Below are positions 16,011 to 17,811 of a DNA stretch of 17,811 nucleotides, piece by piece (the stretch's first letter is position 1; every line of letters starts with the position of its first letter). The notes under the pieces were generated by a model. The model did not search any database. It was not told the origin of the DNA and was given only the letters and a program-made list of their open reading frames with translations. Origin of the DNA: Ramicandelaber brevisporus (lineage: Eukaryota > Kickxellomycota > Ramicandelaberales > Ramicandelaberaceae). The position numbers were made by a program, and so were the translations under genes. The DNA lies in contig MU603011.1 in NCBI GenBank assembly GCA_025201865.1, positions 1-17,811 on the forward strand, given 5' to 3'.

Positions 16011-16698
16011 TGCTGCGAATGTTGAACCTGCGCTTTTATGAATATAGCGCGAGTGTAAAATTTGACGAATTGGCGGTTGCAATCAATGGGCTCGAGTATT
16101 TGGAGAGTATCACATGTGAGTTTGATCATGGAGTTTTTAGACGGGATCCGGAAAGTGGGTGGAAGCGACCTGGCGGTTTTATTGCTGCGAATGTTGAACC
16201 TGCGCTTTTATGAATATAGCGCGAGTGTAAAATTTGACGAATTGGCGGTTGCAATCAATGGGCTCGAGTATTTGGAGAGTATCACATGTGAGTTTGATCA
16301 TGGAGTTTTTAGACGGGATCCGGAAAGTGGGTGGAAGCGACCTGGCGGTTTTATTGCTGCGAATGTTGAACCTGCGCTTTTATGAATATAGCGCGAGTGT
16401 AAAATTTGACGAATTGGCGGTTGCAATCAATGGGCTCGAGTATTTGGAGAGTATCACATGTGAGTTTGATCATGGAGTTTTTAGACGGGATCCGGAAAGT
16501 GGGTGGAAGCGACCTGGCGGTTTTATTGCTGCGAATGTTGAACCTGCGCTTTTATGAATATAGCGCGAGTGTAAAATTTGACGAATTGGCGGTTGCAATC
16601 AATGGGCTCGAGTATTTGGAGAGTATCACATGTGAGTTTGATCATGGAGTTTTTAGACGGGATCCGGAAAGTGGGTGGAAGCGACCTGGCGGTTTTAT
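16011..16698 (+). repeat. Four perfect tandem copies of a 172-bp unit inside the F-box gene
   Basis: Copies are 16011-16182, 16183-16354, 16355-16526 and 16527-16698. By eye they are identical. Each starts TGCTGCGAATG and ends GGCGGTTTTAT. The sequence before copy 1 (TCCAAGA) and after copy 4 (CGATTTG) shows no microhomology with the unit ends. Because 172 is 1 mod 3, each extra copy shifts the frame, and three extra copies (516 bp) bring the absolute frame back after copy 4. Each copy holds a GTGAGT donor-like site and a TTTTTAG acceptor-like site only 25 bp apart. Confidence 0.97.
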
Positions 16699-17704
16699 CG
16701 ATTTGTTTCATCCCTCAAAGAGATCCAAACTGAGGTTGAAGATGGATTTTAACACGTATTTTGATGAAGTGGAGGTACGAGCAATGGCACCGTATATTAT
16801 TGAGCTTAAAGCTGGTGGAGGATTTACTTGCACAAGGGAGGTGGTTCATGACTTGTCTGATATTAACGGTGATGATGGACAGCCGCTGGTGTTTCCACAT
16901 TTGAAAGAACTGTCACTGACATCGTGCTGTTTCAAGAGCAGAGAGTATACTGTAGAAAACATCACAACTAGTCGACTCCCGCAGCTGCAAAGCCTCTACT
17001 TTGGTACTAGTTCATGCGCACTTTTAAACCGTAGTGAACTAAACCATTGTAAGCACGAAGCGCACAATTGGAAGCCTGAGTACTCTGGCTATGCTCATAT
17101 CACTATACCTTCCAAGACATGGCAGTATTTGACAGACTTGACCATTGGCATTGTCTCTTCATCAATTTTGATGGATATTATCGGCTTTAATCTGCAGCTC
17201 CAGCAACTCAAAGTTGGTTCAGACTACTCAGATGCACCAGTAGAAAACGACCCTTCAAAATACAACCACGATGTGTTCCAGCTTGACGCTATTCTGGATC
17301 GTCTACCTCACCTCGTGGATTTCTCGATTGGACGTTTAAACTCAAGAGTTGTTGCCGATTCAGCCGCAATTCCACTGAAGCGTCGATATAACTTGCGTAT
17401 TGGCATTGGTTGTCAAATGTCAATTGCACCATCTGCAGCTGTGTATATTCTGCAGATGTCACGACTGACCAGTTTATCTTTTATTGACTGTGTGTTTGCG
17501 GATATTTATGAGACCATTCAAATGCTCCAAAACAAAACTGTAGCTTGTGGAGTCAAGGGATTCCAATGGTATCCGATTGTGTGGAACCAGGATTTGGCAC
17601 TCGTTGTGACAGAGAAAATGCCTCAGCTAGAATACTTTTTAGTGGATCGGTGTCCGAAAAAATATCGTAACGCATTTAAAGTAAAGTGTCGGCTCGCTGA
17701 CTGA

Positions 17705-17811
17705 ACACGCTTCCAATGGCTGCTTGAATGTGATCTCAACCAGATTAAGATTAAACTAAATGATGATTGACTTTAGTATCTCACTTTTTATATTACTCAT
17801 ACTGGGACAGT
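17705..17811. other. 3' flank of the F-box gene
   Basis: The last 107 bp are AT-rich. I see no AATAAA on the plus strand and no further gene. Confidence 0.6.

Larger units (their letters stand above)
15587..17704 (+). pseudogene. F-box/leucine-rich-repeat protein gene disrupted by a tandem duplication
   Basis: The ATG at 15587 has a good context (A at -3, G at +4). Upstream codons open to 15482 only from TTG. The first residues are acidic, then nine Gln, then an F-box-like segment (~23-65): LPLLYLPIELAEEISLHF, LLRVSRSFHSLFLPRVW. Leucine-rich, RNI-like sequence follows. F-box proteins join SCF ubiquitin ligases through Skp1 and choose substrates with the LRR. The frame runs into copy 2 of a 172-bp direct repeat and stops at 16211-16213, after 208 residues. 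Copies 2 and 3 are each open only in their own frames. Copy 4 reopens into a long LRR-like C-terminal part ending DRCPKKYRNAFKV...AD at 17704. With one copy the protein would have 533 residues. The breakage looks recent since all copies are identical. It could be an assembly artefact. A spliced rescue is possible but weakly supported. Confidence 0.75.

Noticed and set aside
16062-16557. Two ~107-codon ORFs in repeat copies 1-3
   Set aside because: They are identical frame-shifted readings produced by the 172-bp repeat and start at TTG. They are not separate genes.
16011-16698. CRISPR-like or transposon interpretation of the direct repeats
   Set aside because: There are no spacers between copies, no terminal inverted repeats, no transposase and no target-site duplication. 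It is a plain tandem duplication.
1-17811. tRNA, rRNA, riboswitch or bacterial-style operon signals
   Set aside because: I looked for tRNA A/B-box patterns, rRNA-like stretches and Shine-Dalgarno spacing and saw nothing convincing. A covariance-model scan could still find something missed by eye.

Overview
The window looks like nuclear DNA of a filamentous fungus, probably an early-diverging one (Kickxellomycotina-like Zoopagomycota or a relative; this lineage guess is inference). The support is the gene content: a Rax2 polarity landmark, a Nup53-type nucleoporin, a Fun19/Laf-type SWIRM protein, a DHA2 multidrug transporter and an F-box/RNI protein. Other signs are long ORFs that appear intronless, wide intergenic spaces with pyrimidine-rich tracts and microsatellites, no operon logic and no bacterial-type ribosome binding sites.

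Layout. 1-1302 (+): the 3' two-thirds of a DHA2 major facilitator transporter, cut by the window edge and broken by one in-frame TGA at 859-861. 1422-2441 (-): a SWIRM-domain chromatin protein with a Gln/His-rich N-terminus, convergent with the transporter. 2921-8011 (-): a 1696-residue Rax2-like cell-surface polarity protein with signal peptide, propeller-like repeats, one membrane span, and a cytoplasmic tail ending in an SH3 domain. 8928-10976 (-): a cytoplasmic protein with a probable N-terminal ADF-H fold, a long disordered middle and a C-terminal PH domain. 11793-14411 (+): a Nup53/Nup35-type nucleoporin, divergent from the ADF-H/PH gene across an 816-bp shared promoter region. 14503-14730 (-): a small unrecognised ORF with TATA and AATAAA signals. 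15587-17704 (+): an F-box/leucine-rich-repeat gene broken by four perfect tandem copies of a 172-bp unit.

The genes do not form a pathway. Rax2 and the ADF-H/PH protein are neighbours that could both act in cortical polarity and actin organisation, which is suggestive only. I found no mobile element, CRISPR array, tRNA or rRNA. The strongest oddities are the 172-bp tandem array, whose unit is 1 mod 3, so each copy shifts frame and the coding sequence is interrupted, and the fusion of a Rax2 ectodomain to an intracellular SH3 domain. Lesser points are the transporter's in-frame stop, the ADF-H plus PH architecture, the small ORF with its own signals, a perfect 9-bp inverted repeat, and recurring hexanucleotide repeats in coding and non-coding DNA.
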